64,000 bases of DNA from Rubricella aquisinus. Lineage in GTDB: Bacteria > Pseudomonadota > Alphaproteobacteria > Rhodobacterales > Rhodobacteraceae. The notes below the pieces were generated by a model, which was not told the DNA's origin, did no database searches, and saw nothing but the letters and a program-made list of their open reading frames with translations. Each line of letters starts with the position of its first letter. Within the stretch, counting starts at the first letter, position 1. Positions 9,190 to 19,407 of the stretch are shown here, in pieces. The stretch is taken from assembly GCF_014199445.1 (NCBI RefSeq), contig NZ_JACIJS010000001.1:506940-570939 (forward strand), read 5' to 3'. The translations under genes and the position numbers were made by a program.

Positions 9190-9867
9190 ATGGATGGGGT
9201 TATGGTTCAACTGATGGTGCTTGCGGGCGTGGCCATTTTTCTTGTGCTGCGGTTGCGTTCGCTTCTGGGAACACGGACGGGCTATGAGCAAAATCCCGAT
9301 GAATTGCGCACGCGCGCTCCGGCCTCTGACCGGGGGGATGGCTCCGCTCCGTTCGAGGTGATCGAAGGCGGCGGCGTGGATCAGGACATTGCCGATCACG
9401 TCGATCCCGACAGCGACGATGGTAAGGCGCTTGCCGCGATGAAGCGGGTGGAGCCGTCTTTCCATGTGTCTGATTTCCTCGGCGGGGCGCGCGGGGCCTA
9501 TGAAATGATCCTGATGGCTTATGAAAACGGTGATCTCGACACGCTTGAGCAATTCCTTGCTCCCGACGTCTATGCCGGGTTCCGCGCCGCTGTTGACGCA
9601 CGGGAGGAGCAGGGGCTTGAGGTCGAAGCGCAGTTTATCGGCGTCAGCGAAGTGACGCTGAAGAAGGCGCAATTCGACGAGATGGACAATGTGGGCGACC
9701 TGACCATCCGGTTCGTGGGCGAAATGACGACCGTGGTGCGCGACAGCGATGGCAACATCGTCGAAGGCGACCCGAATACCGTGAAAAAGCAAAAAGACCT
9801 CTGGACCTTCTCCCGCGTTATGGGGTCGGACAATCCCAACTGGCTTTTGGTTGCGACGGGCGAGTAA
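9190..9867 (+). CDS. Tim44/TimA-domain membrane-anchored protein
   Basis: 225-residue protein with one N-terminal membrane segment (VQLMVLAGVAIFLVLRLRSLLG), an acidic linker, and a C-terminal Tim44-like domain from about residue 85 (FLGGARGAYEMILMAYENGD, then FRAAVDAREEQGL and LWTFSRVMGS). Bacterial Tim44-like proteins are associated with the inner membrane, with a suggested role in protein insertion or assembly. The chosen ATG has a modest ribosome site. The ATG at 9202 is an alternative. It is three bases from mltA and divergent from fxsA, and this gene order recurs in Rhodobacterales. Confidence 0.82.
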   Translation: MDGVMVQLMVLAGVAIFLVLRLRSLLGTRTGYEQNPDELRTRAPASDRGDGSAPFEVIEGGGVDQDIADHVDPDSDDGKALAAMKRVEPSFHVSDFLGGARGAYEMILMAYENGDLDTLEQFLAPDVYAGFRAAVDAREEQGLEVEAQFIGVSEVTLKKAQFDEMDNVGDLTIRFVGEMTTVVRDSDGNIVEGDPNTVKKQKDLWTFSRVMGSDNPNWLLVATGE

Positions 9868-9870
9868 TTC

Positions 9871-10923
9871 ATGCGTTTGCGCGGCCTGCATACGACGCTG
9901 GCCGCGCTGGCGTTTCTGATCGCACCCCATGCCAGCATGGCGGAAACGGTGCGATACGAACCCTTGCGGTTTTCCGAGATTCTGGGCTGGGGTCAGGATG
10001 ACCATGCCGCGGCACTGGACACCTTCCGCAAAAGCTGTGGTCTGACCCCGCGCAACAGCCTTGTCACTGATATGGAATGGCGCGGTGTCTGTAAGGCTGC
10101 CGAATATGCGTTCGACGCGCGCACTTTCTTTGAAGCGGCCTTTCGCCCGGTTGTCATAACGGATGGGTCAGACCCGCTGTTTACCGCTTATTTCGAGCCG
10201 GAACTGATCGCCAGCCCGGTCCGGACAGGAGAGTTTCAGCACCCGATCTATCGCCCGCCGCCTGAGTTGAACCAGCCATGGCTGACCCGCGCGCAGATTG
10301 AGAATGGCGTTCTCGCGGGTCGGGGGCTGGAGATCGCATGGCTGGCCGATCCGGTTGATGCGTTCTTTTTGCATGTACAGGGCTCCGGGCGGCTTGCGAT
10401 GACCGATGGCAGCGTAAAGCGTGTCGGGTTTGCGGATCGGAACGGGCATCCCTACCGCTCTGTCGGGCGGCATATGGCGCAGCTTGGCATCTTTTCGATC
10501 CATCAGGCGAGTGCGGCGAATATTCGTGCATGGGTCCAGCGCAACCCCCGCGATGGCCGCCGGATTTTGCAGCATAACCCGTCCTATATCTTTTTCCGGG
10601 AGGTCACGAACCTCGCGCCGGAGGATGGGCCGATTGGCGCGATGAGCCTGCCTGTCACCGCGCGGCGCAGTGCTGCGGTTGATCCGGCCTACACCCCGCT
10701 TGGTGCACCTGTCTGGATCGAGACAAACATCAGCACCGGCCCATGGGCGCAACTGATGATCGCGCAGGATGTGGGCAGCGCGATCAAGGGCGCGCAGCGC
10801 GCTGATCTGTTTCTTGGCTCTGGCGCGGCGGCGGGTGAGTTGGCCGGGCGGGTCAAGGGGGATGGCCGCATGATCACCCTTTTGCCGGTGGCAACCGCAG
10901 ACCGCCTTCTGCGCGGGAATTGA
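9871..10923 (+). CDS. mltA: Membrane-bound lytic murein transglycosylase A (MltA family)
   Basis: 350-residue periplasmic enzyme that cleaves peptidoglycan to 1,6-anhydromuropeptides. A signal peptide (MRLRGLHTTLAALAFLIAPH, cut near ASMA) is followed by the MltA barrel domain with FTAYFEPEL and VQGSGRLAM. The C-terminal 3D domain contains AQDVGSAIKGAQRADLFLG, where the catalytic aspartate is expected. No lipobox cysteine is seen, so it is probably soluble periplasmic rather than a lipoprotein. Confidence 0.92.
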   Translation: MRLRGLHTTLAALAFLIAPHASMAETVRYEPLRFSEILGWGQDDHAAALDTFRKSCGLTPRNSLVTDMEWRGVCKAAEYAFDARTFFEAAFRPVVITDGSDPLFTAYFEPELIASPVRTGEFQHPIYRPPPELNQPWLTRAQIENGVLAGRGLEIAWLADPVDAFFLHVQGSGRLAMTDGSVKRVGFADRNGHPYRSVGRHMAQLGIFSIHQASAANIRAWVQRNPRDGRRILQHNPSYIFFREVTNLAPEDGPIGAMSLPVTARRSAAVDPAYTPLGAPVWIETNISTGPWAQLMIAQDVGSAIKGAQRADLFLGSGAAAGELAGRVKGDGRMITLLPVATADRLLRGN

Positions 10924-10926
10924 GCG

Positions 10927-11559
10927 GTGTCCCGGCGCGGAAAACGGCGCGGCCTCACGGAGGAGGAGCGCGCGCTTTGGTCCACCGTCGCCAAAACGCT
11001 CAAACCCATGCCGATGCATCAGGATGGCGCGCCGAAATCCTTTCCCAGCAGACCGCAGCCGAAAACCGAGACGGCCCTGCCCCCGTCACCCCCCCCGCCG
11101 ATCCCGAAACCGCAATCCAAGGTGCTCCGCCCCTCCCCTCACCGCTCCAGCGGTGCGCGGATCACGTTTGACCTCGCTCCCGACCCGATAGAGGCGACAG
11201 CCAGCCCTGATCCCGGCATGGATCGGCGCCTGTTCGACAAATTGCGCAAGGGCAAGCTGATCCCCGATGCGCGCATCGACCTGCACGGGATGACCGCCGA
11301 TCGGGCAAAAGCAGAGCTGACCGGCTTCATCTTTGCCGCGCGGCATCGCGGAAACCGTGTGGTTCTGGTCATCACCGGGAAGGGGCGCAAGGGCGGCGAT
11401 TCCATCGCGCCCGATCGACAAGGCGTGCTGCGCCATGCCGTGCCACAATGGTTGCGCGCCGCGCCGCTTGGCCCGATGGTGTTGCAGGTTACACCGGCCC
11501 ATCGGAAGGATGGTGGAACGGGGGCCTATTACGTCTATCTGCGGCGTGTTCGGGGCTAA
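10927..11559 (+). CDS. Smr domain protein
   Basis: 210-residue protein with a basic, proline-rich N-terminal half and a C-terminal Smr (small MutS-related) domain. The domain is marked by IDLHGMTADRAKAELTGF (the DLHG motif), VLVITGKGRKGG (the TGxG motif) and a carboxyl part ending GAYYVYLRR. Smr domains are nucleases or nucleic-acid-binding modules. In other bacteria some cleave mRNA during ribosome rescue. The start is a GTG three bases after the mltA stop, so it is in the same operon. Confidence 0.88.
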   Translation: MSRRGKRRGLTEEERALWSTVAKTLKPMPMHQDGAPKSFPSRPQPKTETALPPSPPPPIPKPQSKVLRPSPHRSSGARITFDLAPDPIEATASPDPGMDRRLFDKLRKGKLIPDARIDLHGMTADRAKAELTGFIFAARHRGNRVVLVITGKGRKGGDSIAPDRQGVLRHAVPQWLRAAPLGPMVLQVTPAHRKDGGTGAYYVYLRRVRG

Positions 11560-11597
11560 CACTCGCTTTTCCGGGCAGGGTGCCTATCTGTCACGGA

Positions 11598-13433
<1,836 letters not shown>

Positions 13434-13465
13434 CCAAGCCTTCTGCCCCATGGCAGAGTGCGCCC

Positions 13466-14227
13466 ATGGCCAGCCCGTTCGATCCCAAATCAGCCTCCCT
13501 TACGGTCATTGATGGCCCGTCCCCATTCGCCCGCCGCGCGCATATGGAGGCGCTGTTGGATGGTCTGTCCCTGACCGCAGATTTCACCGATGGCGCCACT
13601 GGCGCGCATCATGCGGAAGCCTGCGCGCGGGCTCATTTGGGTGCGCTGGGCGGGCCATTGCCTCAGATCGTGCTGGAAAACGATCTGGCGCTCACGGGCG
13701 ATGGGATCGCCCTGCCGCCGTTGCCCAAGGACGCCGATATCATCTATCTTGGCGTCAGCCCGTTTGGGGCACTGTCGCCTTCGCCCGCGCATCTGGAGCA
13801 GGTGGGGCGGCGGGTGATCCATGGCCTGACGCTTGCCAGTGTTCAGGATGCGGATTGGCTGCGCGTGCATTCCATGAGCGGGGCCATCGCGATCCTTTAT
13901 GTGTCCGAGAGGGGGCGCGCCCGGTGGGCCGATGCCGCGCGGGAGGCAATCGAGACCGGGCTCGCCTTTGACACATGCTGCGCCTATGCGATGCGGGATG
14001 TTGTCGTTTATGCCCCGCATTTGCCGGTGTTCTATGAGGCGCGGCACCTTCAGCGGCGGCTCAAACGCGTAACGCCCGCGCAGCGCGAAGCTTGGACCCG
14101 CAGGCCGATCCGCCCGGTTGTCGAGGGCGATATCCGGGTCGGGAACCTTGGCTGGGGACGGATCATGGCGCAGGCCGTGCCGGGGGGCAGCGGGCTGGAA
14201 TGGAAGCTCCTCAGCGGCCCGTCATAG
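13466..14227 (+). CDS. Glycosyltransferase family 25-like protein, function unassigned
   Basis: 253 residues, no signal peptide or membrane segment. The layout resembles GT25 LPS glycosyltransferases: an early VIDGPSPFARRAHMEALLDGL, then ACARAHLGALGG followed by IVLENDLAL where GT25 has SHL and LEDDV. A glycine/serine-rich MSGAIAILYVSERG resembles the usual toggling motif, and a late DTCCAYAMRDVVVYAPHLPVFYEA follows. The acidic pair is E-N-D rather than E-D-D, so catalysis is uncertain. It follows the ABC exporter on the same strand and overlaps the convergent lysE gene by six bases. I infer a transferase fold but not a substrate. Confidence 0.55.
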   Translation: MASPFDPKSASLTVIDGPSPFARRAHMEALLDGLSLTADFTDGATGAHHAEACARAHLGALGGPLPQIVLENDLALTGDGIALPPLPKDADIIYLGVSPFGALSPSPAHLEQVGRRVIHGLTLASVQDADWLRVHSMSGAIAILYVSERGRARWADAAREAIETGLAFDTCCAYAMRDVVVYAPHLPVFYEARHLQRRLKRVTPAQREAWTRRPIRPVVEGDIRVGNLGWGRIMAQAVPGGSGLEWKLLSGPS

Positions 14228-14806
14228 GAAGATCAACGCTGCCGAACAGGCCATCAGGCTCGCCATGACGGTCATGAAAATGCGCCACAGCCGCTCATCC
14301 GCCAGAAGCCGACCAAGGAGGTGCCCCGCACTCGACCAGAACAGGCAGACGCACAGATTGATCCCGGCAAAAGCAACGGCCAACGCGGCACCCGCGCCAA
14401 TCGGCCCCTGATCCGCCACGAACGCGGACGCGGCAAAGGCGACGGCCCAGACCTTTGGATTGACCCATTGGAACAGCACCGCCTCGATGAAGGTGAAAGG
14501 CTTATCTCCCGCCTCCTGCCGCTTGGTCCTCGTGGAGCGGAAAAGTTTATAGGCCAGCCACAGGATCCACCCTGCCGCGATGACCTGAAGCACCAGCTTC
14601 AGCACGGGCATCGCCTGCAACAACGCACCAAGGCCAAGGCCCGTCAGCCCTGCCGTGACACCCACGCCAACGGCCACGCCCAGCACATGCGGCACCGTTG
14701 GCCGAAACCCGAACCGCGCCCCAGAGGCAGTGAGCAGGATCACATTCGGCCCGGGGCTGAACAACCCGGCAAAGACGAACAGCAAAAGTTCAAGCGTCAG
14801 GATCAT
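14222..14806 (-). CDS. LysE family translocator (second of a pair)
   Basis: 194-residue inner-membrane exporter of the LysE/RhtB superfamily, which expels amino acids or related metabolites. Six hydrophobic segments are seen, plus the hallmark N-terminal LFSPGPNVILLTASGARFGF and GVAVGVGVTAGLTGLGLG. The start overlaps the stop of the upstream paralogue by ATGA, so the two are probably translated together. Substrate cannot be assigned. Confidence 0.88.
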   Translation of the reverse strand: MILTLELLLFVFAGLFSPGPNVILLTASGARFGFRPTVPHVLGVAVGVGVTAGLTGLGLGALLQAMPVLKLVLQVIAAGWILWLAYKLFRSTRTKRQEAGDKPFTFIEAVLFQWVNPKVWAVAFAASAFVADQGPIGAGAALAVAFAGINLCVCLFWSSAGHLLGRLLADERLWRIFMTVMASLMACSAALIFL

Positions 14807-15411
14807 GCCGTCAAATCCGCAAACATCAGGCCATAGACCGTCATCAGGATCAGGGCCGCCATCACGCCGTTAAAGGCGCGCAGCCGGATCGGTGTTGACA
14901 AGAACCGTTGCAGGGCCGCGCCAAATCCGGCCCAACCATGGGCCGATGACAACCCGGCCAGCAGATAGGCCCCCGCGCAAAGTGCTGCTTCAAGCAGCGG
15001 TGCCGTTCCGGTCACGAAGACCGAGATCACGCTGATCGCCATGATCCATGCTTTCGGATTGATCCATTGAAACGCAGCCGCCTCGATAAAGCGCCATGGC
15101 CGCCCTTTGCCCTTTTGGGTGCCGGGGGCGGGGGCGTTGAACACTTTCCACGCGAGCCAGATCAGCAGCGCCGCGCCGATCCAGCGCAGCACCTCCCCGA
15201 TCAGCGGGACCGCCCGAAAAACCTCACCAAGGCCAAGCGCCGTGGCAAACACCATCACTGGAAAACCAATCGCAACGCCAAGCGCATGGGGGATGGTCGC
15301 CCGAAAACCGTAGCGCGCGCCGGATGACGCCAACAGCGCGTTGTTCGGCCCCGGCGTCCATACCGTGCCAAGCGCCAAGGCAAACAGCGCGATCAACGCT
15401 TCTGGTGTCAC
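14803..15411 (-). CDS. LysE family translocator (first of a pair)
   Basis: 202-residue paralogue of the next gene, with the same N-terminal signature (TVWTPGPNNALLASSGARYG) and WINPKAWIMAISV in the middle. Start is a GTG preceded by GGGGAG. The pair differs enough in sequence to suggest different substrates or a heteromeric exporter rather than a fresh duplication. Confidence 0.88.
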   Translation of the reverse strand: MTPEALIALFALALGTVWTPGPNNALLASSGARYGFRATIPHALGVAIGFPVMVFATALGLGEVFRAVPLIGEVLRWIGAALLIWLAWKVFNAPAPGTQKGKGRPWRFIEAAAFQWINPKAWIMAISVISVFVTGTAPLLEAALCAGAYLLAGLSSAHGWAGFGAALQRFLSTPIRLRAFNGVMAALILMTVYGLMFADLTA

Positions 15412-15483
15412 GGAAATCTCCCCGGGTTAGGTCATTGCATTTGACCTTTATCTATGACCTGCACCGTGACCGGGCCAAAGGGG

Positions 15484-16644
15484 TTAGTCAAGCGGGCGGG
15501 AGCCGGTTTCGCCTGTCTGAAACGATGACAGCAGCGCCGCGCGGGAGGGCCGGAAATCCCCGGCGATCCAGGCCTCCTCGATCTCGCGCAGTGCCGTGCC
15601 CAGCGCGGGGCCGGGGGCGATCCGGTCCATCAGGTCAGCGGCTGTGACGGGCATTTGAGCCGCTGCCCCGCGCGCAATCTCCGCCTCCAGATCGGGGCGG
15701 GTGGCCCGCTTCAGGAGGGCCGCCTCCATCGTTGCGGCGGTTCGGGCGGCAAGCGGGCCGAACCGATAGGCCCGCTCCGCCGGACCTGCCGAACGCGCCA
15801 GCGCGGCGCGCATCGCGTCCAACGCCTTGCGATCCTCTTTCGACAGGCGCAACCGCTCCAGGCGTCCGCCCAAAGCAAAAAGCCGCGCCCGCCAGTCCGG
15901 CACGGTCTCAGCCTCGCAAAACGCGGGCATCATGCGCTGATCGCATTGCGGCAGCACATGCGCCAACACGCCATCCTCGGCCATTGCCATCAGGGCCGTC
16001 AGGGGCGCCGGGGCGGATAGCAGTTTTTGCAGTTCTGCCGTGATCCGCTCTGCCGAGAGGTCGTCAATCCCGCGTGCCAATTTCCGACAGGCGGCGCGCC
16101 CCGCCCCATCAGCCTCCCCCGCACCATACCAAGCAAAGAAGCGGTAAAAGCGGAGGATGCGAAGGTGGTCCTCCTCAATGCGGGCCGTGGCATCCCCGAT
16201 GAAGCGCACCCGCCGCGCGGTCAGATCGGCTAGCCCGCCCAGAGGATCAAGGATCGTGCCATCCGCGCGGGCATAGAGCGCGTTCATCGTGAAATCGCGG
16301 CGCTGGGCATCGTCGGTCGTGTCACGACTGAACCGGACCGTGGCGTGCCGCCCATCCGTTTCCACATCCCGCCGGAAGGTCGTCACTTCGAACGCCTGAC
16401 CATCGGCAAGGATGGTGACTGTGCCATGGTCGATCCCGGTCGGAATGGCGCGCAGGCCCGCGGCCTCAGCGGCGGCGATGACGGTGTCTGGATGGGCATC
16501 GGTGGCAATGTCGATATCCGTCGCGACCCCGCCAATCAGCGCATTGCGCACGCAGCCCCCCACGAACAGCGCCTGATGATCCGCAAGGGCGGCCATTACG
16601 GCGCGGGTGGCGGGCGCGCTGACCCAATCGGCCGTGATCCTCAT
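15484..16644 (-). CDS. CCA tRNA nucleotidyltransferase / poly(A) polymerase family
   Basis: 386-residue class II nucleotidyltransferase that builds or repairs the CCA end of tRNAs. The head domain has ALFVGGCVRNALIGG, the catalytic DIDIATDA (two aspartates) and RRDFTMNALYA. The neck includes EDHLRILRFYRFFAWYG, the RNA-binding helix. Length is normal. It overlaps the Nudix gene upstream by ATGA, so the two form one operon. Confidence 0.92.
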   Translation of the reverse strand: MRITADWVSAPATRAVMAALADHQALFVGGCVRNALIGGVATDIDIATDAHPDTVIAAAEAAGLRAIPTGIDHGTVTILADGQAFEVTTFRRDVETDGRHATVRFSRDTTDDAQRRDFTMNALYARADGTILDPLGGLADLTARRVRFIGDATARIEEDHLRILRFYRFFAWYGAGEADGAGRAACRKLARGIDDLSAERITAELQKLLSAPAPLTALMAMAEDGVLAHVLPQCDQRMMPAFCEAETVPDWRARLFALGGRLERLRLSKEDRKALDAMRAALARSAGPAERAYRFGPLAARTAATMEAALLKRATRPDLEAEIARGAAAQMPVTAADLMDRIAPGPALGTALREIEEAWIAGDFRPSRAALLSSFQTGETGSRPLD

Positions 16645-17243
16645 GCCAGCCGGTCCGCCAGTTGCCGCAGCATCCGCGCGGTCGCCCCCCAGATGTAATA
16701 GGGACCATAGGGTACGACATAGAAATGCCGGTCCACGCCGCGCCAGCGGCGGCGGCGGATATGGAAATGCGACCGGTCCGCGAGAAAGGCGAGCGGTACT
16801 TCAAACACTTCCTCCACTTCCCCCGGTTCGGGGATCGGAGCGAATGGCGTGGTCATGGCAAGGATCGGTGTCACCGTGAAGCCCGTCACCGTTTCATGCG
16901 GCGGCAACGGCCCGAGGATTTCGACCTGTGCCGGGTCCAGCCCAACCTCCTCGCGCGCTTCGCGCAATGCTGCGGCGGCAGCGTCGGGGTCCGTCGGATC
17001 AAGCTTACCCCCCGGAAAGGCGATTTGACCGGGATGGTGGCGCAGGGCAGAGGAGCGGCGCGTCAACACCACGGTCGGCCCGTCCTCCCGCTCCACCACG
17101 GCGATCAGAACCGCTGCTGCCCGCAGCTTTCGCCCTTTGGGCAGCATGTCCAGCACGTCCGGGTTCAGATCATAGTCCGAGGACGGATGCGTATCGACCC
17201 GCAAGGCGGCGGTCAGGCGCGCTTTATCGAAATGGTTCTCCAT
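16641..17243 (-). CDS. Nudix hydrolase, CoA pyrophosphatase type
   Basis: 200-residue Nudix enzyme resembling NudL, which splits CoA to phosphopantetheine and adenosine 3',5'-bisphosphate. The region LRHHPGQIAFPGGKLDPTD matches the NudL/UPF0035 signature, and the Nudix box continues as ALREAREEVGL with the metal-binding glutamates. The ATG at 17243 is preferred; a GTG at 17252 in frame is possible. It is translationally coupled to the CCA transferase. Confidence 0.88.
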   Translation of the reverse strand: MENHFDKARLTAALRVDTHPSSDYDLNPDVLDMLPKGRKLRAAAVLIAVVEREDGPTVVLTRRSSALRHHPGQIAFPGGKLDPTDPDAAAAALREAREEVGLDPAQVEILGPLPPHETVTGFTVTPILAMTTPFAPIPEPGEVEEVFEVPLAFLADRSHFHIRRRRWRGVDRHFYVVPYGPYYIWGATARMLRQLADRLA

Positions 17244-17297
17244 TCTTCTCACATGGCCTAAGCTGCCCCTTGGAACAAGGCCAGAGGCGGGTAACTA

Positions 17298-17840
17298 ATG
17301 ATAAGAGTATTCCTAGGCGCAGCCCTTCTGTTTGCCACGGCGGCATGGGCGCAGGACGATGATGCGGAATTTCTGGCGATCCAGCATGACCTTGCCACCG
17401 AAATACTGAACGACCTGCAACCCGCCAGTTTTGCCGAGAATGTGGAGTTTTGCGGCTATATCGGGTTTGAGGGGGACAGCGAGTACCTCTCCATCACGGA
17501 AATCGGGCGCGGGGATGCGACATCCTGCGAATTACCCGAATTGCCCGATGATTTTGAGCCAACGGCCTCTTTCCACACCCATGCCGCGTTTGACCCCGAT
17601 CAGGAAAGCGAGGTGCCTTCGATCGACGATATGATCGGGGATCTGGAATTTGGCGTCGATGGCTATATCGCCACGCCGGGCGGGCGGTTGTGGTTTCTCG
17701 ATGTGGTGGAGGAGCGGGCAAAGCTGTTATGCGGCCCCTATTGCATGCTGACCGATCCCAATCATGACGAGGATGTCTATTACGGGCTCCGGGACAGCTT
17801 CACCCTGCCCGAACTCTACCGCTTTTTTGATGAGGAGTGA
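17298..17840 (+). CDS. Secreted DUF4329-like protein with JAMM-type residues (paralogue A)
   Basis: 180 residues with a signal peptide (MIRVFLGAALLFATAAWA, cut after AWA). The mature part resembles the JAB/MPN metalloprotease fold: EFCG at 50-53 where MPN domains have ExxG, HTH at 93-95, and S-I-D-D at 108-111 matching SxxD. The HxH-to-S spacing (12) is longer than the usual 7-10. Four or so cysteines suggest disulfides. The next gene is a paralogue four bases downstream. Family function is not established; a secreted metallopeptidase is inferred. Confidence 0.7.
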   Translation: MIRVFLGAALLFATAAWAQDDDAEFLAIQHDLATEILNDLQPASFAENVEFCGYIGFEGDSEYLSITEIGRGDATSCELPELPDDFEPTASFHTHAAFDPDQESEVPSIDDMIGDLEFGVDGYIATPGGRLWFLDVVEERAKLLCGPYCMLTDPNHDEDVYYGLRDSFTLPELYRFFDEE

Positions 17841-17844
17841 GCGG

Positions 17845-18372
17845 ATGCGTTACGCGATCTTGGTGCTCATCGCGCTGGCCTGTGCCTCACCGGCGGCGGC
17901 GCAGCTATCGGGGGATGTGAAAGTGTTGCACCGCATGGCGCTGAAAATCCTCAACCAGTTGCAAAAGTCATCCTTCGCGCAGAACCGCGAATTATGCGGC
18001 GTGTTCTACAAGCGGTCGGATGGGCATATCTATGCCTCCCGCGTTGTGACCGGGATGGAGGCCACCTGTGCCCCGCCGCGGGAGGTTGCCCCGGGCAGCG
18101 AAGTGATTGCGACGTTCCACACCCATGGGCCGCATTCGCCCTCCTATGATGCCGAAGTGCCGTCCTTGCAGGATCTGCAAGGGGATATTGCAGGCGGGAC
18201 GTATGGGTATGTTTCCACGCCGGGGGGGCGGGTTTGGTTCATTCATCCCATTCGGGAAACGGCGGAATTGTTGTGTGATGTGGGCTGCGTTCATGCCGAC
18301 CCCCGCTATGATCCGCGCGACACCCGGCAGATCGCGCGCCGCTATTCGGTGGGTAAGCTGGCGGCGCGGTGA
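17845..18372 (+). CDS. Secreted DUF4329-like protein with JAMM-type residues (paralogue B)
   Basis: 175 residues with a signal peptide (MRYAILVLIALACASPAAA, cut before QLSG). It keeps the same pattern as its neighbour: RELCG near 48-52, HTHG at 92-95, SLQD at 107-110, then YVSTPGGRVWF, shared with ATPGGRLWF of paralogue A. The two are clearly a tandem duplication with divergence. An ATG at 17764 in frame lies inside gene A and is not favoured. It converges on the solute-binding gene with a nine-base gap. Confidence 0.7.
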   Translation: MRYAILVLIALACASPAAAQLSGDVKVLHRMALKILNQLQKSSFAQNRELCGVFYKRSDGHIYASRVVTGMEATCAPPREVAPGSEVIATFHTHGPHSPSYDAEVPSLQDLQGDIAGGTYGYVSTPGGRVWFIHPIRETAELLCDVGCVHADPRYDPRDTRQIARRYSVGKLAAR

Positions 18373-18381
18373 CGGGCCGCG

Positions 18382-19407
18382 CTATCGCTGCTCCATCGCG
18401 TCCTCCCATTCGGTCAGGAAGGTGCGCCGATTGAGCGGATCAAGATACACCATCAACGCGGGGCCAAGCCGGATCGGCCCATATTCCGGCGCCTCCCCCG
18501 GCCCGGCGGAATTGAGCGGCGGCAGGGGCCATTGCCCGGCATCCTCTCGCAGACCAAGCCGCGCGAGCATGTCGATCAGCGCGCCAGCCGCCTCCCGTTC
18601 CGTCGCGGTTTTGGGGATGATTGCGGTGCGCAGCATGACATTCGCGAAATCCTGCATCCTGAGGATCTGCACCCGCCCGCCACTGTCGCGCGCCATCCGC
18701 TCCGCCGCATAAGAGCCGAGCACGTTATAGGCCAGCGCCAGCCGCCCCTCCGTCACGTCGTCGATCATCTGGCCCGAGCAGCAGTAAAGCTGTGGATCAA
18801 GCCGGCCCATCACTTCCGACAGCCGCCAAAACGCATCGGTCGAGCGGGATTCTTGGGTGGCGAACAGATAGCCAAGCCCGCTTTCGCGCACGTCATAGGT
18901 GCCGACTGCCCCCGCGAAGTCCGCTGCATTCTCACGCAAAAGCGTGATGAGTTCCTGACGGGTTGTCGGGATCTCCAGCCCCTCGAACCGATCTGTCGAG
19001 AGCACCACCACCGCTGGCTCGGCAGTGAAGGCAAACACCAGATCGCGCCACCGCGCCCAATCCGGCAGCGCCTGCGTGTCGTCCGACCGATAGCTTTGCG
19101 CAAACCCATCATTGGCCAGCCGAAACTGAAGGTCCATCGCAGAGGACAGCGCAAGGTCAAAGGACGCGCCATCGGTGATTGCGCGGTGTAACTCAGCCGA
19201 GGACACGACGGAATAGTCGATGGTGACGGCGGGTTGCTCCGCCTGAAACGCCAGCAGATACGGCTCAAACACCTCAAGATCGGCGGTCGACAGAATGCGC
19301 AACGTCACATCTCCCGTGCCGGGGTAAAGCCGGTGATCCTCAATCGTCAGCGCATGGGCCATGGTGGCCCAAAGGGTCAGGATAATGGCAAGACCAGCGT
19401 GATACAT
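18382..19407 (-). CDS. Periplasmic solute-binding protein linked to TctDE-type two-component system
   Basis: 341-residue type 2 periplasmic binding protein with a signal peptide (MYHAGLAIILTLWATMAHA). The body includes VTLRILSTADLEVFEPYLLAF and SFDLALSSAMDLQ, typical of iron/spermidine-type binding proteins. No permease or ATPase gene is next to it. Its start lies 31 bases inside the sensor kinase gene, so it is the third gene of the regulator-kinase operon. I infer a role as periplasmic co-receptor for the kinase rather than part of a transporter. Confidence 0.8.
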   Translation of the reverse strand: MYHAGLAIILTLWATMAHALTIEDHRLYPGTGDVTLRILSTADLEVFEPYLLAFQAEQPAVTIDYSVVSSAELHRAITDGASFDLALSSAMDLQFRLANDGFAQSYRSDDTQALPDWARWRDLVFAFTAEPAVVVLSTDRFEGLEIPTTRQELITLLRENAADFAGAVGTYDVRESGLGYLFATQESRSTDAFWRLSEVMGRLDPQLYCCSGQMIDDVTEGRLALAYNVLGSYAAERMARDSGGRVQILRMQDFANVMLRTAIIPKTATEREAAGALIDMLARLGLREDAGQWPLPPLNSAGPGEAPEYGPIRLGPALMVYLDPLNRRTFLTEWEDAMEQR

